From positions 1,456,501-1,520,500 of the forward strand of contig NZ_CP040818.1 of assembly GCF_005887635.2 (NCBI RefSeq): DNA of 64,000 nucleotides. The letters are read 5' to 3'. The notes under the pieces are model-generated. The model was not told the DNA's origin, did no database searches, and was given only the letters and a program-made list of their open reading frames with translations. How positions within the stretch are numbered: position 1 is the first letter of the stretch; each line of letters opens with the position of its first letter. A program made the translations under genes and the position numbers. Below, piece after piece: positions 36,560 through 44,460 of the stretch. Source of the stretch: Paroceanicella profunda (GTDB lineage Bacteria > Pseudomonadota > Alphaproteobacteria > Rhodobacterales > Rhodobacteraceae).

Positions 36560-37059
36560 TCAGCCTTGGCGGGAGCCCTGCCGGGCGCGGAGATGGGCGA
36601 GATGCGCGTCATGCGCCGCCCAGAACTCCTGCGGGGTCGCCGACCAGAGATCGGCCAGCGACCAGCGCAGGTGCACGGTTGCGAAGGAGGAGACGGCGGT
36701 CAGCCAGTCGGATCGGCCGCGCCGGTCTCCTCGAGCCACTTTTTTCGGGCGGTCTCCGGCGACCAGAGCAGCGCGAGGAGGAAGAGGCCGATGGCCTCGC
36801 GCAGCGCCGGGTCGGTGATCCGCACCATGAACACCGCCTCGGCCACGTCATCGACGTTGAAGCGCTCGCCCGCCGCCTCGGCGCCGGCCCAGATGATGGT
36901 GGCCGCCTCCTCGTACTTCAGCCGGCCGGCGCGGTGCACCTGGCAGAGCTCGGCCAGCGCGAAGTCCGTGCGCCGCTCGATCTCGCGGGCGGCGCCGAAG
37001 GTCGGGCGCAGCGCATAGCCGCGCCCCGCGAGCGTGATCGCGATGTCCCCGTGCGCCAT
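36560..37059 (-). CDS. Tail assembly chaperone gpGT-like fusion via -1 frameshift
   Basis: Predicted long product: 107 codons of the zero-frame chaperone to the AAG at 36741-36739, then a -1 slip and 59 further residues ending at 36560. The -1 frame has no stop and reads VARGDRRGRSDWLTAVSSFA and then RWSLADLWSATPQEFWAAHD, the small W/P-rich domain normally found just upstream of tape measure genes. No good independent start with a ribosome binding site exists for this second part, which supports frameshifting. gpG/gpGT pairs hold the tape measure during tail assembly. Confidence 0.8.
36700..37059 (-). CDS. Tail assembly chaperone gpG-like (zero-frame product)
   Basis: 119 residues (MAHGDIAITLAGRGYALRPT...), related to the GTA gp10-like tail chaperones: GAAREIERRTDFALAELCQV followed by AATIIWAGAEAAGE. 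Start and the upstream tail-tube stop share a base (TGATG). It ends ARKKWLEETGAADPTG; the ARKK codons contain the slippery site. Confidence 0.85.
   Translation of the reverse strand: MAHGDIAITLAGRGYALRPTFGAAREIERRTDFALAELCQVHRAGRLKYEEAATIIWAGAEAAGERFNVDDVAEAVFMVRITDPALREAIGLFLLALLWSPETARKKWLEETGAADPTG
36739..36745 (-). promoter_or_regulatory. Slippery heptamer A AAA AAG
   Basis: On the minus strand the zero-frame codons are CGA AAA AAG TGG, so the heptamer A AAA AAG is exactly in X XXY YYZ phase, the most efficient bacterial -1 slippery class. It lies 36 bases before the zero-frame stop, as in lambda G/GT-type systems. Confidence 0.85.
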
Positions 37060-37481
37060 CACGGGGCCGGCGTGACGGTCTTCGCCGGCGCACCGTCGAA
37101 GGTGACGGTGACCGGCACGTCCACGGTCTCGCCCGAGGTGCCGGAGGCCTCGTCTCCGAGCACGATCATCGCCGTGCCGGTCCACACCTCGCCGCCCGGG
37201 CTCTGGTCGGCGATCTTCACCTGCACCAGCTCCCCGGACTCGTGCGCCGCGTAGGCCAGCGACTGGCCGGGGAACAGCGGCCGGGTCTTGGTGAAGGTGG
37301 TGGTGAAGCTCATCCCCGCCTCGGTGCGGATCGGGGTCTGGCCGACCTTGTGCTTCTTGCTCGACGCGCTCACGCCGGGCGAGAGCGTGCCCTCGTTCTG
37401 CTTCTCCAGCTCCACGAAGCCGGAGCCGTCGTTGATGGACATCCTGCTGTCCTTGCCCTTCACCGCGACTTCATTCGCCAT
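37059..37481 (-). CDS. Major tail tube protein
   Basis: 140 residues, immediately before the tail chaperones, the fixed place of the tail tube gene. MANEVAVKGKDSRMSINDGS, an internal SSKKHKVGQTPIRTEAGMSF and ENG-type beta pattern resemble TP901-1/GTA gp9-like tube proteins. It would polymerise as hexameric rings. Confidence 0.82.
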   Translation of the reverse strand: MANEVAVKGKDSRMSINDGSGFVELEKQNEGTLSPGVSASSKKHKVGQTPIRTEAGMSFTTTFTKTRPLFPGQSLAYAAHESGELVQVKIADQSPGGEVWTGTAMIVLGDEASGTSGETVDVPVTVTFDGAPAKTVTPAP

Positions 37482-37484
37482 GAC

Positions 37485-37907
37485 TTATCCTCCTGCATGG
37501 ATGCGGAACCGGCTCACCGCGTGGTGGGTGGCCGGGTTCTGGTCGGGCGCGTCCGAACTGCTCACGTGGTCAACCCCGGTCGCGCCCGGGATGGGTTGCC
37601 AATCCTCCAGGGCCGCGAGCGCGAGCCCCTGAATGCGGGTGGCCTCGGCCGCCGGCGTGGTGCCGGGCACGGCCGAGGCGAAGACATGGACCATGAAGCT
37701 CTGCACGCTGTCGGCCGTGGCGCCCGGCCCGGCCCGACGGCGGGGCAGGACCGCCCAGCCGTCGACGCGCAGGTGCACCGCCGGCCGCTCGGCCGGGGGT
37801 GCCGTGTGCACGTCGAGGTCGGTTCCGCCGGGGCCCATCCCGGTCAGCGCGGCGCGCAGCCGGGCGACCACGGCGACCTGCAGCGCCCAGCGGCGCGCGA
37901 AGCTCAT
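37485..37907 (-). CDS. Tail completion/terminator protein (DUF3168-like)
   Basis: 140 residues with the DUF3168 pattern: MSFARRWALQVAVVARLRAA, then central PAVHLRVDGW and HVFASAVPGTTPAAE. It caps the tail for head joining. Coupled by ATGA to the HK97 gp10-like gene. Confidence 0.75.
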   Translation of the reverse strand: MSFARRWALQVAVVARLRAALTGMGPGGTDLDVHTAPPAERPAVHLRVDGWAVLPRRRAGPGATADSVQSFMVHVFASAVPGTTPAAEATRIQGLALAALEDWQPIPGATGVDHVSSSDAPDQNPATHHAVSRFRIHAGG

Positions 37908-38317
37908 CGGACCCTCCGGGCGCGCCCGCCGCCGGTGCGTGCGAGCTCGGAGGGCGACGCCCGGCGCATGCGCTGCGCATGGTCCGGGGCCACCTCCTCG
38001 ATGGCGGTGTCGTGCCAGGGCCGGGCCGCCATCTCCTCGGTGCCGTCATGCACGAAGCGGGCGTAGAAGGCCGCGTCGCGCCCCTTGGCGGAGATGTAGC
38101 CCACCAGCCCTTCGAGCGTCCCGCGCCGGAAGGCCTTGCGGTAGTAGCGCCGCAGCCGGCCGGTGCGGCGGGTCACCATCGCGTCGAGGTTGGCAAGGCC
38201 CGCCGCGTGCACCTGGTCGATGGTCTCGTTGATGCTGTCGGCCACCTCCTCCTGCAGCGCGGTGGTGAGCCGCTTCACCCGGACGCGCTGCGCCCGGATC
38301 CCGTCAACCCTGCTCAT
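37904..38317 (-). CDS. HK97 gp10-like head-tail joining protein
   Basis: 137 residues, strongly basic. VKRLTTALQEEVADSINETI and TRRTGRLRRYYRKAF, then FYARFVHDGTEEMAARPW, are typical of the HK97-gp10/phage virion morphogenesis family. ATGA overlap with the upstream head-closure gene. Confidence 0.82.
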   Translation of the reverse strand: MSRVDGIRAQRVRVKRLTTALQEEVADSINETIDQVHAAGLANLDAMVTRRTGRLRRYYRKAFRRGTLEGLVGYISAKGRDAAFYARFVHDGTEEMAARPWHDTAIEEVAPDHAQRMRRASPSELARTGGGRARRVR

Positions 38318-38688
38318 GAGCCTGCCTCCCCCGGGGCGTTCCAGACCACGCCCAGCGTGATCGACGTGGCGCCCGGCAGCGCGGGCGACACGTTGCGGAT
38401 CGCGAGCACCCTGCCCGGCGCCCCGCGGCCGATGTCGCGGATGCGCCAGCCGTCCTGCACGGCCCGTGTGGCCGCGGCGGCGCGCACCGTCACCAGCCCG
38501 GCGACGGGGGCGGCCACCGCCCCGGCCGAGACGCGGTCGCCCAGCTCGGCGCTCTGCGGCGGCGTCATTGCCACCGAGAGCCCGGCGCGGCAGGTGAACA
38601 CCTCCTCCCAGCCCTCGATGAAGCCACCGCCCGGCGCGGGGCTGCGCGTGGGCCGGTCGAAGGCGAGGCGCGCGCGGCGGGCACTCAT
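38314..38688 (-). CDS. Head closure / head-tail adaptor protein
   Basis: 124 residues. RLAFDRPTRSPAPGGGFIEG then VTVRAAAATRAVQDGWRI and GRVLAIRNVSP show the SPP1 gp16-like stopper pattern. It closes the head after packaging. Overlaps of four bases (ATGA) with both neighbours. Confidence 0.75.
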   Translation of the reverse strand: MSARRARLAFDRPTRSPAPGGGFIEGWEEVFTCRAGLSVAMTPPQSAELGDRVSAGAVAAPVAGLVTVRAAAATRAVQDGWRIRDIGRGAPGRVLAIRNVSPALPGATSITLGVVWNAPGEAGS

Positions 38689-39254
38689 GCGCAGACCTGC
38701 GGGCGCCGGTAGCGCAGCTGGTTGATGAGCAGCTTCGCGCCGAACTGCAGCGCCGGCAGGTCGCCGTCGCCCGGCTCCAGCCCGGCGAGGTACCAGTCGC
38801 GCACCACCAGCTGGATGGCCTGCAGGAGCTGGGCCGGGAAGGCCTCCGGGTCCGCATGCCCCACCTCGGCCGAGATGCGGATCGGGGAGCCCGGCAGGCG
38901 CGCGGGCCAGGCCACGCCCTCGGCGAGGGCGAGGCGGGGCTCCTCGGCCCCGTTCAGCAGTCGCACGGCGCCCTCGGGCAGTGCCGCCCAGGCGCCGTCC
39001 GGGGCCATCACCGCCACTTGCGTGACCGAGATCACGGGGGCGACCGGCGCCCACCACACCCGCCAGCCGGTCTCCTCGGCCATGAAGGTGACCGCCCGCG
39101 GCGCGAGGGCCCGGCGGGCGGCCGTCTCCACGAAGCCGGTCGCCGCGCGCAGGCAGGCCTCCAGCAGCACGTCATCGTCGCCGAAGTCCTGCCGGGTCGC
39201 GCGCCTGACCGCCTCGAGGCTGAGCGGCAGCGCCGCCACGCCCTGCGCCAGCAT
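38685..39254 (-). CDS. Head-tail connector (HK97 gp6 / phiE125 gp8-like)
   Basis: 189 residues. LEAVRRATRQDFGDDDVLLE gives the usual helical start, with ATGFVETAARRALAPR, and the C-terminal helix PAQLLQAIQLVVRDWYLAG. It forms the adaptor ring under the portal. Confidence 0.78.
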   Translation of the reverse strand: MLAQGVAALPLSLEAVRRATRQDFGDDDVLLEACLRAATGFVETAARRALAPRAVTFMAEETGWRVWWAPVAPVISVTQVAVMAPDGAWAALPEGAVRLLNGAEEPRLALAEGVAWPARLPGSPIRISAEVGHADPEAFPAQLLQAIQLVVRDWYLAGLEPGDGDLPALQFGAKLLINQLRYRRPQVCA

Positions 39255-39255
39255 C

Positions 39256-39594
39256 TCAGCCCGCCTTGCCGGTCCTGGCCGCGGCGGCCTTGCCGGTGTC
39301 GGCGGTCTCGGGGGTGTCGCCTCCGGGCGTCTCGGCCGGGGGCTGCGGGGCGGGCGCCGGCGCGGCGAGCCGCCTCTCGAGCTCGGCCTGCACCCGGGCC
39401 TCCACGGCGGCCTCGAAGCGCGCGCGCCCGGCCTGCTCGGCGGCGGCCTGCGCGGCGCTCTCGTCGATCTTCCGGTAGAGATCGGCGATGCCCTTCGCGA
39501 CCAGCCGGTCGGCGGCGGGCTTGTCGAAGCCGGCCACCTCGCCGCGGTTGTAGCGCCCGTGCGGGCGGGAGAACGTCACTGCGATGCGCGTCAT
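39256..39594 (-). CDS. Conserved-position small phage protein
   Basis: 112 residues between the capsid and connector genes. The first 45 residues (MTRIAVTFSRPHGRYNRGEV...) resemble a small domain often found beside capsid genes. The rest is a charged helix then a low-complexity Pro/Ala/Thr tail (APAPAPQPPAETPGGDTPET). The function is unknown. AAAGGA lies 9 bases upstream of the ATG. Confidence 0.65.
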   Translation of the reverse strand: MTRIAVTFSRPHGRYNRGEVAGFDKPAADRLVAKGIADLYRKIDESAAQAAAEQAGRARFEAAVEARVQAELERRLAAPAPAPQPPAETPGGDTPETADTGKAAAARTGKAG

Positions 39595-39662
39595 GTCCGC
39601 GGTCCTTTGCGATGAGGGAGAGGGGAGCCCGCGCGGCCGCTCACCGGCCGGGCGGTGAGGGG

Positions 39663-40970
39663 TCAGAGCGACCAGCCGGTGCCGTTGAAGCCGGCGAGGG
39701 CCTGGTCGTGCATCGGCGCGAGATCGTGCTCGCGGATGGCGCGCACCAGCGTGAGGTCGCGCTGGAAGGCGGAGATCGTGTCGCCGCTGGTGTCCACGTA
39801 GCTCGCCTCGCTCGACAGGGCGATGGAGAGCGCCATGCTGTCGCCGATCATGATCTCGGCCGCGTCGAAGAAGGTGATCTCGGTCTCGTCGCCCCCGGCC
39901 CCGAGGTTGTCGGGGATCTGCGAGGAGGTGAGGATCGGGTAGCCCATCAGCGTGCCGGACTGCTCGATGCCCGGGAACACCAGCGCGCCGGAGGCGGGAT
40001 GGCGCAGCGAGGCGAGGAAGTTCTTCGTGCTCGCCCGCATGGCCCAGGTGCCGCGCGCCAGCGCCACGTCCGCGTCCTCCACCAGGTTCACCGTGCGCCG
40101 GATCCGGGCCTCCACCGCCTCCGGCGTCTTCAGCGCCTCCACGGCCCAGTTGGCGGCGAGCGCCCAGTTGCGCAGGCCGGTGGGCGTGCCGCCCGAGCCG
40201 TCGCCGCGCAGGAAGGCGAGATCCTCGCGCGTCCCCATCACGTTCACCAGGTCGTCGCGCACCACCCGGGCGACCGGGGTCGAGGCATGGCGCAGCAGCG
40301 CGTTGCCCACCGGCACCAGCCCGCGCAGGGTCTTGAACGACATGTCGACCTGGTCGAACTCCGGCGCGCTCTCCACCGCCGGGGCGTTCTCCGCGCCGTA
40401 GCTCGCGGTGGCCGAGGCGGCGAGGCGGGCCTGCCGCATCTGGCCCGCCGGCATGTCGATCACCGGGCAGCCGGCGTTCGCCACCACCACGCGCGGGCGC
40501 AGCAGGTCGATCACCTCGGCGGCGAGCGGCGCGGGGATGTTCACCCCGCCGGCGGCATCGACCGCCCCGGTCAGCGCGGCCACGGCGCCGGAATGCCCGT
40601 TCGCCTCGCCCCAGCGCACCGCGCGCTCCACGTCGCCGCCCCCGGCGGCGAGCGCCATCACGCAAAGCGCGGCGCCGATGCCCCGGTCGGCCGGGGTCCT
40701 CGCCGTGGCGGGCGCGGTGGGGCCGGCGGCCGGGGCCTCCGGCGTGGCGGCGGCGGCGGCCTCGGCGGCGGCGGCGCTCTCGGCGCGCTTCACCCGGCGG
40801 TCGGCGGCCTCGAAGGCGGCCTCGGCCGCGGCGAAGCCGGTCTCGGCCGCGGCGATGGCGGTGGCGTCCGGGGTCTCGGCCGCTTCGAGGCCGTCGATGG
40901 CGGCGGAAGCCGCCTGCAGGGCGTCGGACGCGGCGGCGCGCGCGCGGCGCAGATCGTTGAGGTCGGGCAT
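39663..40970 (-). CDS. Major capsid protein, HK97 fold
   Basis: 435 residues. The first ~100 residues are an Ala/Glu-rich helical delta-like scaffold region likely removed by the S49 protease. The capsid domain begins around GIGAALCVMALAAGG and includes FDQVDMSFKTLRGLVPVGN, WAMRASTKNFLASLRHPASG and the C-terminal SYVDTSGDTISAFQRDLTLV. AGGAG precedes the ATG. Confidence 0.9.
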   Translation of the reverse strand: MPDLNDLRRARAAASDALQAASAAIDGLEAAETPDATAIAAAETGFAAAEAAFEAADRRVKRAESAAAAEAAAAATPEAPAAGPTAPATARTPADRGIGAALCVMALAAGGGDVERAVRWGEANGHSGAVAALTGAVDAAGGVNIPAPLAAEVIDLLRPRVVVANAGCPVIDMPAGQMRQARLAASATASYGAENAPAVESAPEFDQVDMSFKTLRGLVPVGNALLRHASTPVARVVRDDLVNVMGTREDLAFLRGDGSGGTPTGLRNWALAANWAVEALKTPEAVEARIRRTVNLVEDADVALARGTWAMRASTKNFLASLRHPASGALVFPGIEQSGTLMGYPILTSSQIPDNLGAGGDETEITFFDAAEIMIGDSMALSIALSSEASYVDTSGDTISAFQRDLTLVRAIREHDLAPMHDQALAGFNGTGWSL

Positions 40971-41067
40971 GTCGGTCTCCTGAGGATGGTCGGCCGCCGT
41001 GCGGGCCGAAGGGGTCGCGCGCGCCCTTCGGCCCGCACGGCAGTGAAGCGTCGGTGATGGGAGAGGC

Positions 41068-41991
41068 TCAGGCCCGGGCGCGCATCTCCGCGAGCCGGGC
41101 ATGGCGGGCGCGGGCCCGGCCGGCGGCGGGCCGGGGCGCGGGCGCATGGGTGGCGAAGATCCGGGCATAGGCCGCCGCGGTGCTCTCCACCCGGTCGGCG
41201 AGGCCGCGGGCCACGGCGTCGGCGCCGGTCCAGGTGGCGCCGCCGTCCTGCGGGTCATCGGTGATCGAGAGCCGGCTGCGGATCTCGCCTTCGGGGATGC
41301 CCCGCCCGGCGGCCACGGCCGAGAGGAAGGTCGCCTCCGAGGCGTCGAGCCCGGCGCGGATCGCGGCCATGCCGGCTTCGGTGTTCGGGTCCGGGTTCTT
41401 CGCGCGCGCCGAGCCGGAGCGGATCTCGTGCGCCTGCTCGCCCGACTGGCCGGGGCCGACCGGCGAGGAGGCCCGCGCCATCGTGCCGATGGAGCCCGCC
41501 ACGCCGCCGGCCGGGATCGAGATCTCCCGCGCCCCCGACACCAGCCAGTAGCCGGCCGAGGCCGCGAGCGGCGCGATCACCCCGTAGACCGGCTTCACCG
41601 CCGCGAGCTGCGCGATGGCGGCGGCCGCGTCCGCGCAGCCCAGCACCAGCCCGCCGGGCGTGTTCACGTGCAGCGCCACCGCCGCCACGTCCTCGGCGGC
41701 GGCGAGCTCGGCCGCCGCCTGCTCGATCCCGGCATAGGTCGACCAGCCCAGCCACTCCGAGATGACGCCCGGCGCGGGCGTGAGAATGCCGGTCACCGGC
41801 AGCACCGCCACCCCGCGCGAGACGGCGAAGCGCTCGCCGCGCCCGAGCGTGAGCCCGGCCTGCGCGATGCTCACCGGCCCCGCGGCATGGTCCGGCGCCG
41901 CCGCCTCGGCAAGGAACAGCCCGGCTCGGTCGCCGTCCCACGCAAGGTCGGCACGCGACATCGCCGCGCGGATCTCGTCAATCAGCGGCAT
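41068..41991 (-). CDS. Prohead maturation protease, S49 (SppA-like)
   Basis: 307 residues. ClpP-crotonase-like fold with VALHVNTPGGLVLGCADAA and the nucleophile Ser145 in PLAASAGYWLVSGA. PAGGVAGSIGTMARAS is the S49 family segment. It precedes the capsid gene, as expected. GGAGG is 6 bases before the ATG. Its 5' region faces the antiporter gene, so the late transcript is interrupted by a divergent gene here. Confidence 0.88.
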   Translation of the reverse strand: MPLIDEIRAAMSRADLAWDGDRAGLFLAEAAAPDHAAGPVSIAQAGLTLGRGERFAVSRGVAVLPVTGILTPAPGVISEWLGWSTYAGIEQAAAELAAAEDVAAVALHVNTPGGLVLGCADAAAAIAQLAAVKPVYGVIAPLAASAGYWLVSGAREISIPAGGVAGSIGTMARASSPVGPGQSGEQAHEIRSGSARAKNPDPNTEAGMAAIRAGLDASEATFLSAVAAGRGIPEGEIRSRLSITDDPQDGGATWTGADAVARGLADRVESTAAAYARIFATHAPAPRPAAGRARARHARLAEMRARA

Positions 41992-42202
41992 GTGGATCCT
42001 CCAGAGGGTTGAAAGCTGCACGGACGGCGTCGGACCACCTGCGAAAGCGCGGGACGCGGCGGGGAGGTGGCGTGGGCCCGCACGCGGCCGGAAAGGCCGC
42101 CGCGAGGTATTTTGCACCGCTCGCGCGGCGGTCATCTTGCATTCGCGCGGCGGCTCGCCATCTCCCGCAACACCCGCCAGATGGCGCGAGGGAGCATCCG
42201 AA
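41992..42202. promoter_or_regulatory. Divergent leader between protease and antiporter genes
   Basis: 211 bases with no gene. A direct repeat, TTGCA followed by CGCGCGGCGG, occurs twice near 42108-42165. A promoter for the antiporter is expected here, but no confident -35/-10 pair can be named. Confidence 0.4.
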
Positions 42203-43177
42203 ATGGTTGAAGTATGGGGTCCGCTCATCGGGGGGCTGTTGCTCCTCGTGGCAGGGGGCGAATTGCTGGTGCGCGGCGCGGTCCAGGCGGCGGAGCGGCT
42301 GGGTGTCTCGCCCCTGGTGATAGGGCTGACGCTGGTCGGCTTCGGCACCTCCATGCCGGAACTGGTGACTTCGGTGCAGGCGGGGCTCAGCGGCTCGCCG
42401 GGCATTGCCTATGGCAACATCGTGGGCTCGAACATCGCCAACATCCTGCTCATCGCCGGGGTCTCGGCGCTGATCTGCCCGGTGGTGGTCGCCCGCTCGG
42501 CGCTGCGGCGCGACGCGGTGGTGATGCTCGGCGTTGCCCTTGTCTTCGCCGCCCTCGCGCCGCTGGTGCCGATGGGGCGGGCCGTGGGCGGTGCGCTGGT
42601 GCTGTGCCTGCTGGGCTACATCTGGTTCGTCATCCGGCAGGAACGCACGACCGCCGGGGGCGGGGCGCTGCATGACAAGAGCCGCGCGCTGGCCGAGGCC
42701 GATCCGGCGCTGGCCCCGTCGCGGTCCGAGCGCCCGCTGGCGCGCGCGGTGATCATTGCCGTGGCCGGGCTGGCGCTGGTGGTTCTGGGCGGCTCGCTGC
42801 TCGTGAACGGCGCGGTGGCGCTCGCGCGGGGCTTCGGCGTGTCGGAGACCATCATCGGCCTCACCATCGTGGCCGTGGGCACCTCGATGCCCGAGCTCGT
42901 CACCTCGGTGATCGCGGCGCTGAAGCGGCAGGGCGACGTGGCGTTCGGCAATGTCGTGGGGTCGAACATCTACAACATCCTCGGCATCGGCGGCACCACG
43001 GCAATCATCGCGCCCTCCCGGGTGCCCGAGGAGATCATCGCATTCGACGCGCCGGTGATGGTGGGCGTGTCGCTGCTGCTCGTGGTCTTCGCGGCAACCG
43101 GGCTGCGGATCGCCCGTTCCGAGGGGCTGGCACTGGTGGCAGGCTATGCCGGCTATGTCTGGCTGCTCTGGCCCTGA
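42203..43177 (+). CDS. Na+/Ca2+ antiporter (CaCA family, YrbG/CaxA-like), prophage cargo
   Basis: 324-residue, ten-TM cation/Ca2+ exchanger. Both alpha-repeats are intact: GFGTSMPELVTSVQAG with GNIVGSNIANILLI, and AVGTSMPELVTSVIAA with GNVVGSNIYNILGI. It exchanges Ca2+ for Na+ across the inner membrane. It lies on the opposite strand from all neighbouring head genes, between portal and protease, and its last 25 bases overlap the end of the portal gene. GAGGGAG precedes the ATG and it has a 210-base leader of its own. This layout marks it as a moron. Confidence 0.9.
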   Translation: MVEVWGPLIGGLLLLVAGGELLVRGAVQAAERLGVSPLVIGLTLVGFGTSMPELVTSVQAGLSGSPGIAYGNIVGSNIANILLIAGVSALICPVVVARSALRRDAVVMLGVALVFAALAPLVPMGRAVGGALVLCLLGYIWFVIRQERTTAGGGALHDKSRALAEADPALAPSRSERPLARAVIIAVAGLALVVLGGSLLVNGAVALARGFGVSETIIGLTIVAVGTSMPELVTSVIAALKRQGDVAFGNVVGSNIYNILGIGGTTAIIAPSRVPEEIIAFDAPVMVGVSLLLVVFAATGLRIARSEGLALVAGYAGYVWLLWP

Positions 43178-44460
43178 GAGCCGGAGGGGCTGTCCCCGTC
43201 CTCCTCTCGGGTCATGTTGGCGGGCGGGTAGAGCCTATCCCCCTCGGGCACCGGGGGCAGGCCATCGGCGCGGCGGGCCTCGTTGGGGGTCATGATCGGG
43301 CCGCCGGTGGCCTTCACCAGGGCGTCGTAGCGCTCCTTCGTGGTGGCGCGCAGCAGGGCGTCGAGGTTGTGGCGCAGGAAGAAGCCGGCGCGGCGCTCGG
43401 CCTCGGTGAGCAGCGTGAGGGCGTACTGGCCCTCGATCAGCGTCGCCCAGGTCTGCAGGCAGTCGACGCGGTAGTCGATGGCCTGCTGCTCGCTGTTCGC
43501 CTTCACCCCGTGCTCGAGCATCTGCAGCTTGGCCGGCGGCATGCGGTAGATGGCGGCCACCTGCTCGCGGTTGAACTTCATCAGCTCGAGGAGCTGGGCG
43601 TCGGCCGGCGACAGGTCGAGCGATCTGATCATGGCGCCCCCTTCGAGCATCGGGATGCCGCGGGCGTCCTCGTCGTTCAGCGCCCGGCGCACGGCGCGCG
43701 AGGTGCGCTCGGCCGTCTCCTCGTCGCGGAAGAAATCCGGCATCGCGACATAGGCCTTGAGCGCCACGCCGGCCACGCCGCGCGCCGCCATGTCGTGGCC
43801 ACCCAGGGCGAGGGACACGCTGTCGGCCGCCACGCGGATCGGCGAGCGCCCGCGCCAGCCGTCCAGCGAGCCGAAGCGCAGGTGCACCATGTCGCGGTGC
43901 ATCACCCGGCGGCGCGCATCGTCGGCGTCGGTGAACTCGTAGAAGCGGCGACGGCCGTTGCGCAGGGGCGTGACGGACTGCACCAGCTCCAGCGCCTCCA
44001 CCTCGCCCCGGCCGGAGCGGCGCGCCCAGGCGAAGGCCTCGCCCTGCAGGGCCAGCGCATAGGCCTGCGCGTAGCGCACCACCGGGCCGGCGAGGCCCTC
44101 GGAGGCTTCGACGTTCAGCACCGTCTCGACCGGGTGGCCGGCCGCGCGGCGCTCGATCCCGTCCGCGTCCCGGCGCATCACGTGCACCCGCACCTTGGAG
44201 AGATCGCCCGCGATGATGTTGCAGCAGGCGAACACCGTCGCCTGCCGCTCGGCCGAGGCCGGGCTCGCCGCGGGCAGGTTCTTCACCCGGGAGCGCCCGC
44301 CGTCGAGCGGGATCCAGCCGGCATCCGAGACAGTGCCCATGCGGCCCGCCGGGCCGCCGGCCGTGCTGACGGCGACAGGCCCGGCCGCGGAGAGCACCGG
44401 CTCGAGGCGCGGCGCAGCGGCACCGGCGCCCCGGCCGAACAGTCCCGACAGAATGCTCAT
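43153..44460 (-). CDS. Portal protein, HK97 family
   Basis: 435 residues. ERQATVFACCNIIAGDLSKV near residue 70 and LELMKFNREQVAAIYRMPPA near 285 are the HK97-portal signatures, as is TPNEARRADGLPPVPEGD near the C-terminus. It forms the dodecameric packaging vertex. Coupled to terminase by ATGA. The 3' end overlaps the convergent antiporter gene. Confidence 0.93.
   Translation of the reverse strand: MSILSGLFGRGAGAAAPRLEPVLSAAGPVAVSTAGGPAGRMGTVSDAGWIPLDGGRSRVKNLPAASPASAERQATVFACCNIIAGDLSKVRVHVMRRDADGIERRAAGHPVETVLNVEASEGLAGPVVRYAQAYALALQGEAFAWARRSGRGEVEALELVQSVTPLRNGRRRFYEFTDADDARRRVMHRDMVHLRFGSLDGWRGRSPIRVAADSVSLALGGHDMAARGVAGVALKAYVAMPDFFRDEETAERTSRAVRRALNDEDARGIPMLEGGAMIRSLDLSPADAQLLELMKFNREQVAAIYRMPPAKLQMLEHGVKANSEQQAIDYRVDCLQTWATLIEGQYALTLLTEAERRAGFFLRHNLDALLRATTKERYDALVKATGGPIMTPNEARRADGLPPVPEGDRLYPPANMTREEDGDSPSGSQGQSSQT

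Noticed and set aside
36609..36851. Separate 80-residue minus-strand protein between chaperone and tape measure
   Set aside because: This frame is Arg/Ser/Pro-rich; the biologically sensible sequence (WSLADLWSATPQEFW) is in the -1 frame reached from the slippery site.
27146..37254. Very long plus-strand open frames opposite the tail genes
   Set aside because: Arg/His/Gly-rich readings antisense to well-supported tail genes in third-position-GC-rich DNA; no start sites or domains.
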